The notes under the pieces were generated by a model. The model was not told where the DNA came from and searched no databases. It worked only from the letters and a program-made list of their open reading frames with translations. Below are positions 21,613 to 57,010 of a stretch of 64,000 nt of DNA, piece after piece; the first letter of the stretch is position 1, and each line of letters opens with the position of its first letter. Made by a program: the position numbers and the translations under genes. The DNA is from Conus ventricosus (Eukaryota; Mollusca; Gastropoda; Neogastropoda; Conidae). Location of the stretch: the NCBI GenBank assembly GCA_018398815.1, contig CM031620.1, positions 67,440,362 through 67,504,361 of the forward strand, given 5' to 3'.

Positions 21613-22988
21613 TAAAAAAAACTATCAGTATGTGGAAAACATGTGCAGTGGTATAGGCAGTACCCAGCTCAGTAATGTTGGCAGTTTGATTCTGAACTTT
21701 GTGTTTCATACATTTTTGTCATTCTGATGGGTGGTTTTATTCTATTTAGGTAGTAACCATCTCCATCTCTCTCTCAATTAAAGTAAGCACACTTACATTT
21801 TCTTTCAACTACACTCCCATCATTTCCTCCTTTTTTATGTTAATATTTCTATCTCACACTTTGCAACTGCTAAATATTTTTTTCACAAACATTTTCTGTT
21901 ATTCCTGATTTGTCACAACAACAGATTGTTTTCTTCAAATATGTAGGTGGGAGTGATAATTCTTAACTGTTCCAAAAAGTTGCCTCTTTCATCAATTTCA
22001 ATCTGTTCATCTATTCCAAAGACAATTCCAAACAGGCTCATAACTGGAAGTATTGACATACGCTTCTGAGCATGCATATTCATGTGAATAGATCTCACCA
22101 CTTTTTTCCCCCTTTTTTTCAACACTGCACCCATATCAATAACGGATTTTGACACTGAATCCATTACCGATATCAAATAACTCTAATTCAAGCAGATATA
22201 TAATTTTCCTTGAAAATAACCTTCCATCACAGCATGAAGTGGATCATCTGAAACAATTCTGCGCTGGAAAGATGAAAAAAAAGAAGCAGGGAAAGGGGGA
22301 CGGATGTGAGTATGCGCATGCAAATAAAGGCTTAGATATTGCAGCATGTTCTAATACAGTTCTCTGCAGGAAAAACACATACACATTCTTCTTCAAAACT
22401 TTTGTCATAAAACTTTCATGAAACAGTCCTGAAATGTTTGGCATAACTGACTTTTTTTTAGATATCTTAGGAAATGAGGGATAGTTTGTTTAGCAGGTTG
22501 CAGCTTGTTGTAGCTCAGGCACCTTATCTGATCCAAACAAAGAAGATATCCCATAGCCCAAGTCCTTGTAAACAGCGCGAGGGGAAGCAAGGGCAGTAAC
22601 TGAACGGAGTTAAAAATACACAAAAGTTGCATCCCTTGTATATTATTTAATGTCTGTCTCTTTGTCCCACTTATAATCTTTCCATTTACTGACAAGGGTT
22701 GAGCAGGGCGGGTCAGAATTTGTTTTCACTCATTAACATGTACACTCCATACAAAACAAAGGCAGAAAACAGAAAAGAGTCAGTATAGTATAACCTAACT
22801 TGTCTCACCCCCGGCCCCTTCTCAGCCACAAAATGGCTGCATAGTGGCACTGAAACCGACAGAAAGAATCAGATTTTCATAATGAAGCATTGCACATGAT
22901 ATTTTTCAACAGCAAGGCAGAATCAGGGATGGACATGAAGACAGTTTGTTTTGAAAGCCTGGTAAATGGGGACGGGTTTGTTCTCGTC
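21613..22988. other. Non-coding stretch, nothing recognised
   Basis: Short frames on both strands carry no recognisable motif. No strong repeats. Confidence 0.5.
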
Positions 22989-23306
22989 ACCCAGCTCACC
23001 ACATGAGGCCTTTGCAGGTCTGTCACCACACAGCCCACCACATGAGGCCTTTGCAGGTCTGTCACCACACTGCCCACCACATGAGGCCTTTGCAGGTCTG
23101 TCACCACACAGCCCACCACATGAGGCCTTTGCAGGTCTGTCACCACACAGCCCACCACATGAGGCCTTTGCAGGTCTGTCACCACACAGCCCACCACATG
23201 AGGCCTTTGCAGGTCTGTCACCACACTGCCCACCACATGAGGCCTTTGCAGGTCTGTCACCACACTGCCCACCACATGAGGCCTTTGCAGGTCTGTCACC
23301 ACACTG
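22989..23306. repeat. 39-bp minisatellite, eight units
   Basis: CATGAGGCCTTTGCAGGTCT recurs exactly every 39 bases at 23002, 23041, 23080, 23119, 23158, 23197, 23236 and 23275. Units are nearly identical, differing mainly by CACAG versus CACTG. Because 39 is a multiple of three, several frames stay open on both strands, for example minus-strand GDRPAKASCGGQC repeated eight times. No start context, splice sites or domain supports translation. Confidence 0.95.
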
Positions 23307-25004
23307 CAAAATGAAAGGTCCCAACCCGAAAAAGAAAAAAACAAAAAAGAAAGCATCCACATATTTACGTCAATTCACAGCATGGTAGCTACATTACTGA
23401 TGTCATCAAGGCAGGTAAGAGCGAGCCACACTGAGGGCACCAGTCACTCCGCTAAATTAATGAAAAATATTTAACTGCAACAACAAATACATGAAAAGCC
23501 ATATACAGGCAAACAGACACTACAGAATGGACAGTTTCACCACCTAGACACCAGATTACAACAATTACGCTGGTAGAGAAAAAAGTGTAAGAGAATTTCA
23601 GTAACAAAGATCGGAAAATGGCCCACAAAGGCAGGGGGAGGCTCGAAATGCCAAAACAAAAATCAGACATTAAAAAGAAAAAGAAAACACAAAAAAAAAA
23701 ACCAAAACACACAAAATTGCACCTCCCCCAGTCTATTGTTGGCATTTCCCCAAAACATGTTAAGCATAAAAAAAAATTGATTGACCATTTAGTCATCAAA
23801 GAGTTACACATTCTTTTCAGTATTGAATACCGATTTACTCCTCGTGCACACACTCTTTTCTTGTGTATGTATCCTGGTCATTTTCTTTTACACAGTCTTG
23901 GAGAAATCACCGATCACTTCCTTTTCAACGTGCACAAGACCTTTCCATATTTGAAACAGTTTATGAAAAAAGTTCTAAACAAAACAAACCAGATCAAAAA
24001 AAGGTTCACAAAATACACAACATAAAAACAAGCTGTCCAAATGAGAAGGCAACGAATACATTCAGAGAAAATAGCATCGAAATGTTTAGATTAAATGAAA
24101 AAAACAACCAAAAACCCCAAAACCTGCAAAGTCATTGAACACAAATGTGACCAATTAAACAAAAACCACTGTAGGCTGTATAATAAAGGTAGCCAGTTCT
24201 CTACCAAAATTACAGTTGCAGCAGCGACCTTTTCCCTCCTTTTCCTTTGCCTACATTTCAACAAAAATGAACAGAAAAAAGGAAGGACAAAATCTTTGGT
24301 TACATAAAATTTCCAGCAAATACATTAACTTACAATGACCTGAAAACTTTTTCTCTGCAATGTTACACCTGATATGAAGAGAACAGCATTTGATAAAAGG
24401 GAAGAAAGAAATACCCGTATTCAAACTTTTTTGATTTAGTGAACAGTCTTTTACAGGTCAAAAACTCATAACTGGTAAAAATTGAAAATAGAGTTTCACA
24501 AAAGGTTGTCATATTTGATACAGGTTATCAGGCCTAAATTTAGAACACAGTATATGACAGTTCAGCACATCTTTGTTTACCCTCCCGATGAAATTAGTAA
24601 TACAATACCTTTATGATACAGAAGGTGAGAAGGTTATTCAGAAAATCTAGAACAGACAGGTGTACAAAGCTTAATTACTGATGCTTCTCATCAAACAAAC
24701 CTGACTTCAGTTTCAGCGAAGTGTCATCGAGGACGCCTCACTTTGCACAGACTAGTCTACATCTGTTACGTCATATCTGCTAAACCACGACGCCAAATTG
24801 TGCAAGGGTTAACCATTAAATACATATAAATATATATATGGATAAGTGAACACCTAAATAGGAGACCAACCGGGGAAAAAGGATCAGGGGCAAGACCAAG
24901 CAGGTGCTTTACCTATGCATTCACACAGCATGCTGGTCAGGCCTTGAAGGGATGCAAGTGGTCAAATCCAACAGACAACAGATGCATGTGTACACCTGGT
25001 TAAT
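23307..25004. other. AT-rich non-coding stretch
   Basis: No gene recognised. A TTAACCCTTGCACAATTTGG-like piggyBac-style end (inverted) occurs near 24792, but no partner end was found. Confidence 0.45.
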
Positions 25005-25430
25005 CCAAAGTAACTTCTTTCTCAGTACTGGATAAACGGCAATTCTTGTTACATAGCAAACCACATTTGTTTGAACAAGAATGACTACTGCTTACTACTT
25101 GCAACATAGCAAACCTTATTTTTCTGACAAATACTTGTTACACTGTTAGCCTTGTTTTGTCTGAGCAAGAATAACTGCTGTTCAGTATCTATTGCATCAA
25201 ATACCATCCCTGGTTTGTCCCAAGAGTTATCTTAGTTTAGAACTTAGAACATATCTGATTTTTGTGAACAACAACACATTTGCGTTACACATGTTACACA
25301 GCATGCCTTTTTTCCCCAAATGACAATACCTGTTGCTCAGTATCTGTTAAACAACATACCTGGGGGGTTTTTCTGAACAAGAGTACCTGTTCTTGATTAC
25401 CTGCTAAATAGTTATACCTTCTTTCCCATA
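25005..25430. repeat. Decayed tandem repeat, about six units of 60-75 bp
   Basis: A recurring block of the form CTTGTTACATAGCAAACC, then GTTTG(T)CTGAACAAGAATNACT, then GCTCAGTATCTGTT can be followed through 25005-25430 with many substitutions and indels. Confidence 0.6.
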
Positions 25431-25877
25431 CATCGAATAACTGAAACAATGACTGAAAAGTGTTGGTGTTTACAATGTCTGTTCCCTTCATGAACATGAA
25501 GCACTCTTCTCTCTACATTGTATTTTATGCCGACACAAAAGACTTTGTCGTGTCCGAATAAAGTCACCACTGTAGCTTGTGTTTGTGTATTAATTAAATG
25601 ATATAAGTGCCACTTGTTAGTGGACATGTTTAACTTTACACAGCCAAAGTCGCCGTTTGACGACAATGTGGCTGACCGCCGACATCGCCAAAAGGCGACC
25701 AACTATGGTTACCTAACTCCCGATATTCTCAGTCTCTAACCTGATGAGACAGAAAGCCAGAAAGGAACGTCATAGTTGGGTGATTCCCTGACCTGTGCTC
25801 ACAGCCATTTGCTTCCTCAGAGTGCTGTTTAGTTAAGTGTTCTTTATCAATTTATACCGATTATTTTTCCATTCGCT

Positions 25878-26009
25878 ATGAGGTCACAACCAAGCACTTC
25901 ACGTACTCAGCCTTGCCGTGCATTTACCACAGATCAGGTGCTAGAAATATTGAAAAGACGGTCAGTTATTCCCGATTCAGATAAAGAACACCCAGATTGT
26001 GAGCAGTAA
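25878..26009 (+). pseudogene. Truncated piggyBac-type N-terminus (family A copy 1)
   Basis: The 43-residue frame starts at an ATG (MRSQPSTSRTQPCRAFTTDQ) and reads VLEILKRRSVIPDSDKEHPD before a TAA. The second copy has GAA at the stop position and continues with an acidic stretch. Short acidic, Ser/Asp-rich N-termini are common in piggyBac transposases, but the assignment depends mostly on the TTAA-ended element around it. Confidence 0.55.
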
Positions 26010-26106
26010 ACATTAGGCCCTAAGTGAAAGGGAGAGCTTGACCGAATTATCACAGTGGCTGACTGTTGGACACGTGGCAAGTGGCTGAGCAGTGCGTTTC
26101 GTCTCG

Positions 26107-26150
26107 CACACACACACTCACACACACACACATACACACACACATACACA

Positions 26151-26200
<50 letters not shown>
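26107..26200. repeat. (CA)n microsatellite
   Basis: CA units with a few TA and TC interruptions, inside piggyBac-like family A copy 1. Confidence 0.95.
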
Positions 26201-26202
<2 letters not shown>

Positions 26203-26519
26203 CACTTCAACAAGCTTAGTGCTGCTGGCTGGTGGGTCAACTTTTCTGTGACTGACTCTCACAGTAAGAGAGGCGTTTTGGGCTAACAGCTACGAGATAA
26301 TGAATGAACTGCAAGCCCAGATGGCTTACCACGAATCGAGGTCAAAGGGGGCATGGCTGACTGACACGTGTCACAGGACTGCTGCAGAGATGAATTGGAG
26401 TGGTGAGAACGACTCATAGGCCCTAGCACATTGCTTCCCAGGTTATAGAGACCCACAGGCAAGTGAATGACTTTGTTTTCATAAAACATATTGCTTTCAA
26501 CAGTGATAGTGAAAGGGAT

Positions 26520-26780
26520 GTATGTGCATGTGCGTGTGTGTGTGTGTGTGCGCGCGCGTGTGTATGTTCCCTTTTTCTTTCTTTCATGTGTGTACAAGTG
26601 GGGCATAAGAAAGAGTGTGTGTGTGTGAGAAAGTTGAAACTTATGTGTGTGTTTTTGTGTGCGTGTGTGTGTGTGTGTGTGGTGTGTGTGTGTGTGTGTG
26701 TTGTGTGTGTGTGGTGTGTGTGTGTTTCCCTTCTCTTTTTCTTTCTTTCATGTGTGTGCCAGTGGGATGTAAGCAGTTTT

Positions 26781-26822
<42 letters not shown>
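26520..26822. repeat. (GT)n arrays separated by a duplicated CT-rich module
   Basis: Three GT arrays are separated by two copies of a module containing CTTTTTCTTTCTTTCATGTG (at about 26570 and 26735). Copy 2 of the element has one full version of the module at about 39880, showing that the arrays are part of the transposon. Confidence 0.85.
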
Positions 26823-26823
<1 letters not shown>

Positions 26824-28597
26824 TTTCTTTTCTGCATAACCTCATTAGTCATATCACTAATTATTCCTCTGAATGTTGTTTCAGGAGTGCTGGTGAACAA
26901 GGATGATTTCCAACTTGTGGACTTCTTCTAGCTCTTTTTCTGCTGTTGGGGTATGTTGATTTATTGCCTTTTTTTTTTTTTCACTTTTCTGTTGGATATT
27001 ACATACTTTCTGGTCTTTATTTTGTGAGTGGAGTATTTTTCCTTCTTTGTTCACAGTTTGACTGCATGCTTTCTTCTTTTTTATGTTGACACTAAAGATA
27101 GCATTCAATTTTTCATTTTGCATTTTTTTGCACTTGAAATTACCAAAAATTTGAAATTGTTTTGTCTAACCATTACTAACATTCTGTAATTTACTTGAAA
27201 ATATAAAGGTAAAGAATAAAGGTACCTTTTGGTACAGCAGTCAACATTTCTTCATATTCTGTAATTTAACAAAAGTACAGTTTATTTCCTCCATTTTCCA
27301 AAAAACAGCTTGAGAATTGGTTGCTTAGTTCCAGAGATATCCGCATTTCACACATACTGGTATGAAATAAGAGATATTCTGAAAGATGGAAGGCGATGAG
27401 GATTTATGCAAAACAGAAAGTCTGGCGGTGAAAGGGTTAAGGATTCAATAACACTAACTTGCTCTGCAATTAAATTAATATAAAGTAATAATAATGCCTA
27501 CAAAAGTAGTGAATGGTATTCATTGTCTGTGAAAAAGAATGCAATTTTGTTGCCGTTTTGTGTGATATTCACCAGTACTCATGTAAACAGGTAAATGTTG
27601 CATTTTTAAACACATCTGAAACTTATTAATGTGGTGAGCATTACGTATTTTTAGCATTCTGTGCATATGAAAAAAAAGAAGTTTAATCTCAAGCTGAAAG
27701 TGTCATCCGTATAAGACTTTCAGAGAACTTAATAAATACACACAGACAGGGCTCTTAAGTTAACTGGGCTTACAATGGTCAGACGACTCCTCATCTTCGA
27801 TAACTTAAAAAAAAACAAACATGGACAACCAACCATCAGAAGTTCACAGTGTCTTGGGCCCAGCATGATGGAGGGGGAAGCACAGCCCTCTCCTTCCATT
27901 ATCTTAAAACTTAGCTTGACCTGAATCATGTACCAGTTATCAAGTAAAAATCTGACCCAGCGAATGGTTTGAACACATGACTGCCAACATTGCAGCTGAA
28001 TGCTTTAACCATTTGACAGTGTCCATACCCTTCTAACTCCTACACATGCACACACCCATACAATGATATATATACACACAAAGGCAATTTGGTCCACAGA
28101 TGGTCCAGTCATTTCTGTCACTGGATGGCACTCTATGGTGCTTGTCAAAGATCCTTCAATGACAAAAGATGTTCTCGCCTCACTATTGTTAAAACATATC
28201 TGAACGAGTTAAAAAACGTCCAAGAACACACTGAGGGAGCCCTGGAACTGTCAACAGCAGTTTTAGTATTGTTTCTTTGTACAGCCACACACACACACAC
28301 GTACATTAAAGACAAGAAAAAACAAATACAGTAATGTAGGAACACTTACCCAACTGCAGCACTCATCAGTTCCTACTTCACAGTCAACCTATCTTCGGTC
28401 AGCATACTTCTCTCATTCACTAACACACAAACTACTTTCCGCACCTTCTCCTCTCCTCATGTTTCAACCATGCCTGAAAGACCAGGTTAGAAAAGCATCC
28501 AGCCCTCTCACCATACCACTAGCCACTATAACTGTCACGCTGACGCTCAGCACACTTTCACCGCATGCATCAGCAGCAATGGAAGTCAAGGTCAAGG

Positions 28598-51838
<23,241 letters not shown>

Positions 51839-53339
51839 CTGCAAAATGTACATTCATAACTTATCATCTGATCCATTGTCAGTTTACCTGTGCTATATTT
51901 TTGTAAACATTGTTATAAAGATTTGTGCACAGAAAGCAATAAAAATTTCGACCCAACATTCCCTGAGGTTCAGCAGAGGGGTTCAGCAAAAACTTTTACA
52001 CACACACACACACACACACACGTTTAAAAAAAAAATCAAATCAAAGACAGTTAATAATCAGTACTTATTCACAAACATCTTCCATCTTTTTTCTTCCTTA
52101 ATAAAATCCGGTAGAGAAAATGACAGGTGGATGGGAGAGGAAGGAAGGAAAAAGGTATCAAGGACAGCTTTACCCCAAGTCAATACAGTGACTATGGGGT
52201 CACTGCAACATTAATTATCTTGGCTTTAGATATAAGAATATATCAAGATAACTGGTATCTATCAACATAATGTTCAGTGGATTCTACAGATTTTAAGATC
52301 TACCAAGGTGGCCCCAAATTTTAGTCTGGCTAAAATGCCTAACATCCAAGCCACAATTCAATGCTCAGTGGATCTGAAGGGGGCATTTAGAAGCCATGTC
52401 ATAACAGTCAAAACTAGAAGCCTGGAACCAAGTGGTCAGAGCATTGGCGTTCAATCGTAAGACACGTGAAGTACATATCTTGGTAGTGCCTGATCTGGGT
52501 GACTGATCAAGCAGAATGCACAACACCAAAATGAAAGGAGGAGAAGAAGAAAACATAACAAAACAAAACAAAAAACTTTAAATATTATTTGGTTTTCATT
52601 GAGAATATCTGGGAAATTCTGCAGGAAAACAGAACATCATAAACACTGTCTGAAAAAGAGTACACACACACACACACAAACAAAAAAAAAACCCCACTAA
52701 CAATGAAACAAAAACAAACTAGAACCTTGCCACTGAAAATTACAATTCAAAGAGAAAGGATAGGAAACTAAAATCATAGATAAGACCATCCTACTTGGGG
52801 TAAACAAGAATTGGACCTCACTCATGCTCCTTCACGACCTAAACGTTTTTGTTTTGCTTTCAGTATCTACACATCAAACTTGCTGTCGGTGAACACCAAC
52901 CTAGCTGATCCATCCATCTGTGGGATGCTTCAAACTGGAAAAAAAAAGGTCTTCAGTAAAATGTCTTCTTACTCCACAAACACGGATGTTGTACTCGAGA
53001 GAACCGGTACTGGATCTCACAGGGCTTACACTTTTACAACTGGCATTGAATTTGGTGGATTATCTTCGTACTGAAGTTTTTAATACTGTCTCAAAAAAAA
53101 AAAGCCAGTGTCATCCACTTTAATCATCCTATCAACCATGGAAGGCACACAGGGACAGACAAAAAGCTATCAAAGTAAGGTTAAAAAATTAGTTTAAAAC
53201 AATTACAATCACAATTGCACCTCATCAGACTGCACTTGTTGCTATTCATTTGATTGACCACTGGAAAATTACAGACCGTGGTGCCACAGCCGCATACTCA
53301 TGACTCAAGCTATCTGTTTTCCAAGCAAAACAATTCTCT
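51839..53339. other. Non-coding stretch upstream of the visible UBE2Z exons
   Basis: A (CA)n run lies at about 52001-52020. I looked for a preceding UBE2Z exon ending in a splice donor and did not find one. The frame at 52811-53074 is unrecognised. Confidence 0.5.
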
Positions 53340-53990
53340 TTAAACCCTTTAAACAGGATGAGCATCTTTTAATTCAGACCGGCGACAGATGGAAGAAATA
53401 TTGGGCAAAGGACACCTAAGGAACCAAGTACCACTTCCATATCTTTGATCCGGATTTAAAGCATAAGCTCATGAACCCAAACCCCAGCTCCACCAGGCAC
53501 AGTGAACAAGCTATCATTAGTACAATGTCCGAGGTTATGTTGACTGTCACGCAACTTGTCAGAGAAAGGTGGCATGTGAAGCACGAGGGCAGTGGATTTC
53601 ATGCTCAGCTGGGCTCTGTCAGAACAACAAACTGTATGGTGAGGAGGCAGAATTGTACACACCATCTGCATTACACCTGATGTACTCTGCCTTTGAATTG
53701 CTTGATGATGACTGGCCTGCAGACCTTGACCATTCTGAAACTTGCACACCACGTCAAACAATTAACCAGAACACATGTCGTTCGCCAAAAACCAACCAGA
53801 AAATAAATGGATCGACATGGTCCCCTAGTTTTGATTGCAACTTTCATCCAGCAGGGATTGAAAGTTGAAACCCTCGTTACAACGCCATGGCATACGACAT
53901 CATTCTGCTACGAAGAGGCTTACAAATATCCAAACAAGAATGAATATCTCATTCAAACAACTGACCATCTACAGAAAAGAAGGCAGTAGA
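53340..53990 (+). pseudogene. Unidentified decayed coding remnant
   Basis: Successive frames have protein-like content: QDEHLLIQTGDRWKKYWAKD, stop, GTKYHFHIFDPDLKHKLMNP, IISTMSEVMLTVTQLVRERW, HVKHEGSGFHAQLGSVRT, then in another frame ELYTPSALHLMYSAFELLDD and DWPADLDHSETCTP. The pattern of stops and frame shifts suggests one decayed coding sequence on the plus strand. I do not recognise the family. It could be a processed pseudogene or a retroelement ORF. Confidence 0.35.
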
Positions 53991-54317
53991 GGAAGTTGGG
54001 TCATGATCATGCACAATCAAACCTAAGACTTCTTGGCACCTGTTAATTCCATTGTGAAACTGTGTGAGAGGCTCAAGCAGGTGGAATGTGAAAATCCTTT
54101 TAACCCTGCCCTATTACCATTGCCACATTAAGATAAGCTAGCTATCAGACTGGAATTTCCACAAAGTGAAAGCAGGTATCCCCTATAGTTATTTACTTAT
54201 GGTGGTTTTAGACTTCCCAAACCGGAACTAGCCGACTCTGTCCTTAAGGCCCAATGCAGATCACTCTCAAAAACATAATGATTTTGTTGTAATGATCCAA
54301 GACCATGCCTTGGAAAT

Positions 54318-54550
54318 GGGGCGTTTTTATCATACTCCCTGTTTGGCTAGTATATCTACCATGTCAGACAGTAGCATTCTACGGCAGTTAGTTAGCTCTG
54401 AAGGCCGAATTTTTGTGTGGCTAACGCAGTAACAAGACACCCACCCTACTTCCGTCTCAGTCAGAAAGCCGGTGCAAACTTCCTGTTCCTCATTCAGCGA
54501 GGCACAAGTGCAAGGTAAACCCCCAAAGACCATAGCGCTAGAGGGGAAGA
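54318..54550 (+). mobile_element. DIRS-end-derived repeat, one-sided copy
   Basis: It matches the left arm and spacer of the inverted-repeat element at 30102-30403 (CATACTCCCTGTTTGGCTAG; TACCATGTCAGACAGTAGCA; GCTAACGCAGTAACAAGACA) and stops before the right arm. Confidence 0.8.
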
Positions 54551-54562
54551 ACAGTAAGGTAA

Positions 54563-54664
54563 GGTAATGTTGCTGATAGCCCAGCTGACTGCAAAGGGCC
54601 ACATCAGGGCTGTCACCACATTAAAATCAACCCACAAGTCATCTTTAAAAAAAAAAAAAAAAAA
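54563..54664 (+). repeat. Short repeat with poly(A) tail
   Basis: AATGTTGCTGATAGCCCAGC plus TGACTGCAAAGGGCCA also occurs at about 16637-16672. It ends in an A-run of about 23 at 54642-54664, suggesting a retroposed fragment. Confidence 0.6.
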
Positions 54665-54748
54665 ACCCAAACTTTCACACATCTCTTTAAATTACATCTT
54701 CTACAAACGCACCAGAAACGTCGTTAAAAATCTTTCTTCCGTAAAATC

Positions 54749-55081
54749 TTAAATCAGACGAAAAATGTTAATCTCTCTCAAAAACTCAAAGATCATGTCA
54801 GGTAGGACATCTCTGAACAGGGTTTTCATGGACTCTGCTGTAAAGTGTTTATGTCTCACATCATACAAGTCCCAACAATCTAAAAGAATATGTTTCACTG
54901 TGAGTGGCACATGACATGGAATGCACCATGGAGCTTCTTCACTCTTTAAAAGGTATGAATGGGTAAAATATGAATGGCCGGTGCGCAGCCAGCACAGAAC
55001 TGTTTCTTCTTTACGACCACCAGACGTAGATGAGAGGAACTCCTTAAGGTTTGGACGGATCTGAAAGAGTTTGTTATCCAT
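54749..55081 (-). pseudogene. C-terminal Cys/His region of the RNase-H LINE
   Basis: LCWLRTGHSYFTHSYLLKSE then PWCIPCHVPLTVKHILLDCW: the C..C...H...C pattern after RNase H found in I-group and related LINEs. Separated from RNase H by a stop. Confidence 0.8.
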
Positions 55082-55090
55082 CTGTGTGTT

Positions 55091-55753
55091 CTAATCCTCC
55101 TGCCAGAGGTATCTGACATAATCGTTAATTTTGGGTTTCAGATCTGAGCAGGGAATATAAATGTTGGACAATTTCTCTGTTGTGGCATTCTTGGCCAAAC
55201 GATCAACCATTTCATTCCCTCTGATGCCAACATGACCAGGAACCCAAGCCAGAATAATGTTGTAACCATCCGCTTTCAACTTGGTAAAAAGTTCAAAAAA
55301 GTGTAAAAGTTCGGGATGCTGAAGGTTGCGACCAGCTATGGCCTCCAAAGCAGACAGCGAATCTGACAAAACCAGGAAGTCTTTCTTTGCTGATTGAGAG
55401 CTTATCTTCAATGCCAGAATCAGATCAGTAAGTTCAGCAGAATATACTGAAGCATCTGAAGGAATATGTTCCAACAATATTTGAGAGGGAGCACCAGGGC
55501 AATAGGCTGCACAGGCCACTCCATCTTCAGACTTGGAACCGTCAGTGGGAATTTTCTGATAGGATGGGAATTTTGAACAGAGGTCAGCATACAATGCCTT
55601 GTATGCCAGAGAGCTGGTAGACTCTTTGCGAAAAGCTGCAAGATCAAAACGAATCTCTGGTGTGAAAAAGGTCCACGGAGGCTTATCTGGAAACTTGGAA
55701 AAATCGGACACAACTCCTTGGTCTCGACCTGCAGTCTGCGCGTGAGGCTGCAT
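55091..55753 (-). pseudogene. RNase H domain of the I-group LINE
   Basis: All four catalytic positions are visible: IPTDGSKSEDG (Asp), VYSAELTDLILAL (Glu), FLVLSDSLSALEAI (Asp) and ILAWVPGHVGIRGNEMVDRL (His/Asp). The frame is open for 220 codons. The preceding frame overlaps at 55776, so the link to RT is by frameshift. Confidence 0.9.
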
Positions 55754-55822
55754 ACGAAGACCAAACGGCGGAACACATGGTTGTTTTCGAATTTGCTTTG
55801 AAACTGGGGGTCAAAGACACAG

Positions 55823-57010
55823 TCATAGGCAGTAATTCAAAGACAATTTCAGCCTGCGGTTGGACAGTGAGGGTTCACCTGCCTCTGCGTACAGGCTGTA
55901 TACAGGGGTGGTGCGGAATGCTTCAAGACAGAGACGAAGCCCTTTATGGTGGATAGGGTCCAAGAGTTTTAGGTAAGACGGTCTTGCAGAGCCGTACACA
56001 GCACAACTATAATCCAGTTTGGAACGGACCAAGGCTCTGTAGAGGTGCAGCAAAGTTTTCTTATCAGCGCCCCAGTCAGTGTGTGCTACGACCTGCAGAA
56101 TATTCAGAGCTTTTTGACAAGAGGTTTTGAGGTTTTTGATGTGACTGAGAAAGTTGAGTTTTTGGTAAAAAATAACTCCTAGGAATTTGGCCTCTTTGAC
56201 AGCTGGAATAGGAGATTTCCCTACTCTGATTTTAGGATCTGGAGAAAACTGACGAAAATGATGGAAGTGAATGCACTGTGTCTTTGTAGGAGAAAAAGTG
56301 AAGCTGTTTTCATCCGCCCACTGATGAATTTTATCCACACAAAGCTGGAGCCTTGCGGACACTGGGTTTTCGGGTTCCAGTTGCGAACAGCAAAATCATC
56401 CACAAACAATGAGAAGTCTAACCTGTTGAACGATTTGAAAATGTGGATCTTGATGTTAAAAGGGCAGGAGACAGTATGCTCCCTTGGGGAAACCCCAACC
56501 CCTCATCTCATGAACACAGAAGAGTGGTCCCGCCCGGACCTGAAATGTCGTTCTCCCAAAAACATTTTGAATGAAAAGGGAAGATGACCCCAAAAACCCA
56601 AAGATCTTGGAGATCATAAATTATCTCGACTTCCAGTGGTATCGTAGGCCTTCCCAAAGTCGATGAAAATTGCCACTGCTGCGTTTGTTCAGAAAGGCTT
56701 AAGCGTAGATTCCAGGGATCAAATGGTCAACGTATCCATGTTTGCGGAAACCACCTGTTCTTTCACCAAAAGGCCGCCGGTTTTGAGTTTCCACATGAGT
56801 GTGCATTGACCACTTCCCATCTTTTTACAGACAAACCTGGTCAAAGCTTTTGGGATGGTATTTTTGAGGGGTAAAAAAGATTTTTCCAGGTTTGGAAGGG
56901 GAATGATGAGGGCTTTTAAACCAAAAAGGTGGAAAGAACCCAGAAGCCCATACAGGGTTGTAACTTGTAGCAGGATGTTCAGCCCTTTTTGCAGAAGATG
57001 TTTCAAAAAT
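55823..57010 (-). pseudogene. Reverse transcriptase of the I-group LINE, frameshifted
   Basis: Minus-strand pieces: FIDFGKAYDT (motif A, about 56665), a motif B relict GFPKG (about 56490), LFVDDFAVRN (motif C, about 56405), then FSPTKTQCIHFHHF, VKEAKFLGVIFYQKLNFLSH and RALVRSKLDYSCAVYGSA. The frames change between motifs, so the enzyme is dead. Confidence 0.85.

Larger units (their letters stand above)
25630..27440. mobile_element. Non-autonomous piggyBac-like element, family A copy 1
   Basis: TTAA at 25630-25633 begins a segment homologous to the element at 38792, and the 3' tip reads GGCGGTGAAAGGGTTAA ending at 27440. Inverted, that is TTAACCCTTTCACCGCC, a piggyBac-type end. Both copies share the left end (GCTGACCGCCGACATCGC, GGTTACCTAACTCCCGATA), a short acidic ORF, GT microsatellites joined to TTTCTTTCTTTCATGTGTGT modules, and the right 450 bases. 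The left tip has decayed (TTAACTTTACAC). Most of the transposase is absent. Confidence 0.8.

Noticed and set aside
22989..23306. CRISPR-like repeat array
   Set aside because: Units are contiguous with no variable spacers and the context is an animal genome.
22877..23388. Cys-rich repeat protein GDRPAKASCGGQC on the minus strand
   Set aside because: It is the reading of a 39-bp minisatellite that is open in several frames on both strands. No splice sites, start context or domain supports it.
26881..27123. Lys-rich minus-strand frame at the end of piggyBac-like family A
   Set aside because: The homologous segment in copy 2 (40029-40235) does not conserve the frame beyond chance; the region is the shared non-coding end of the element.
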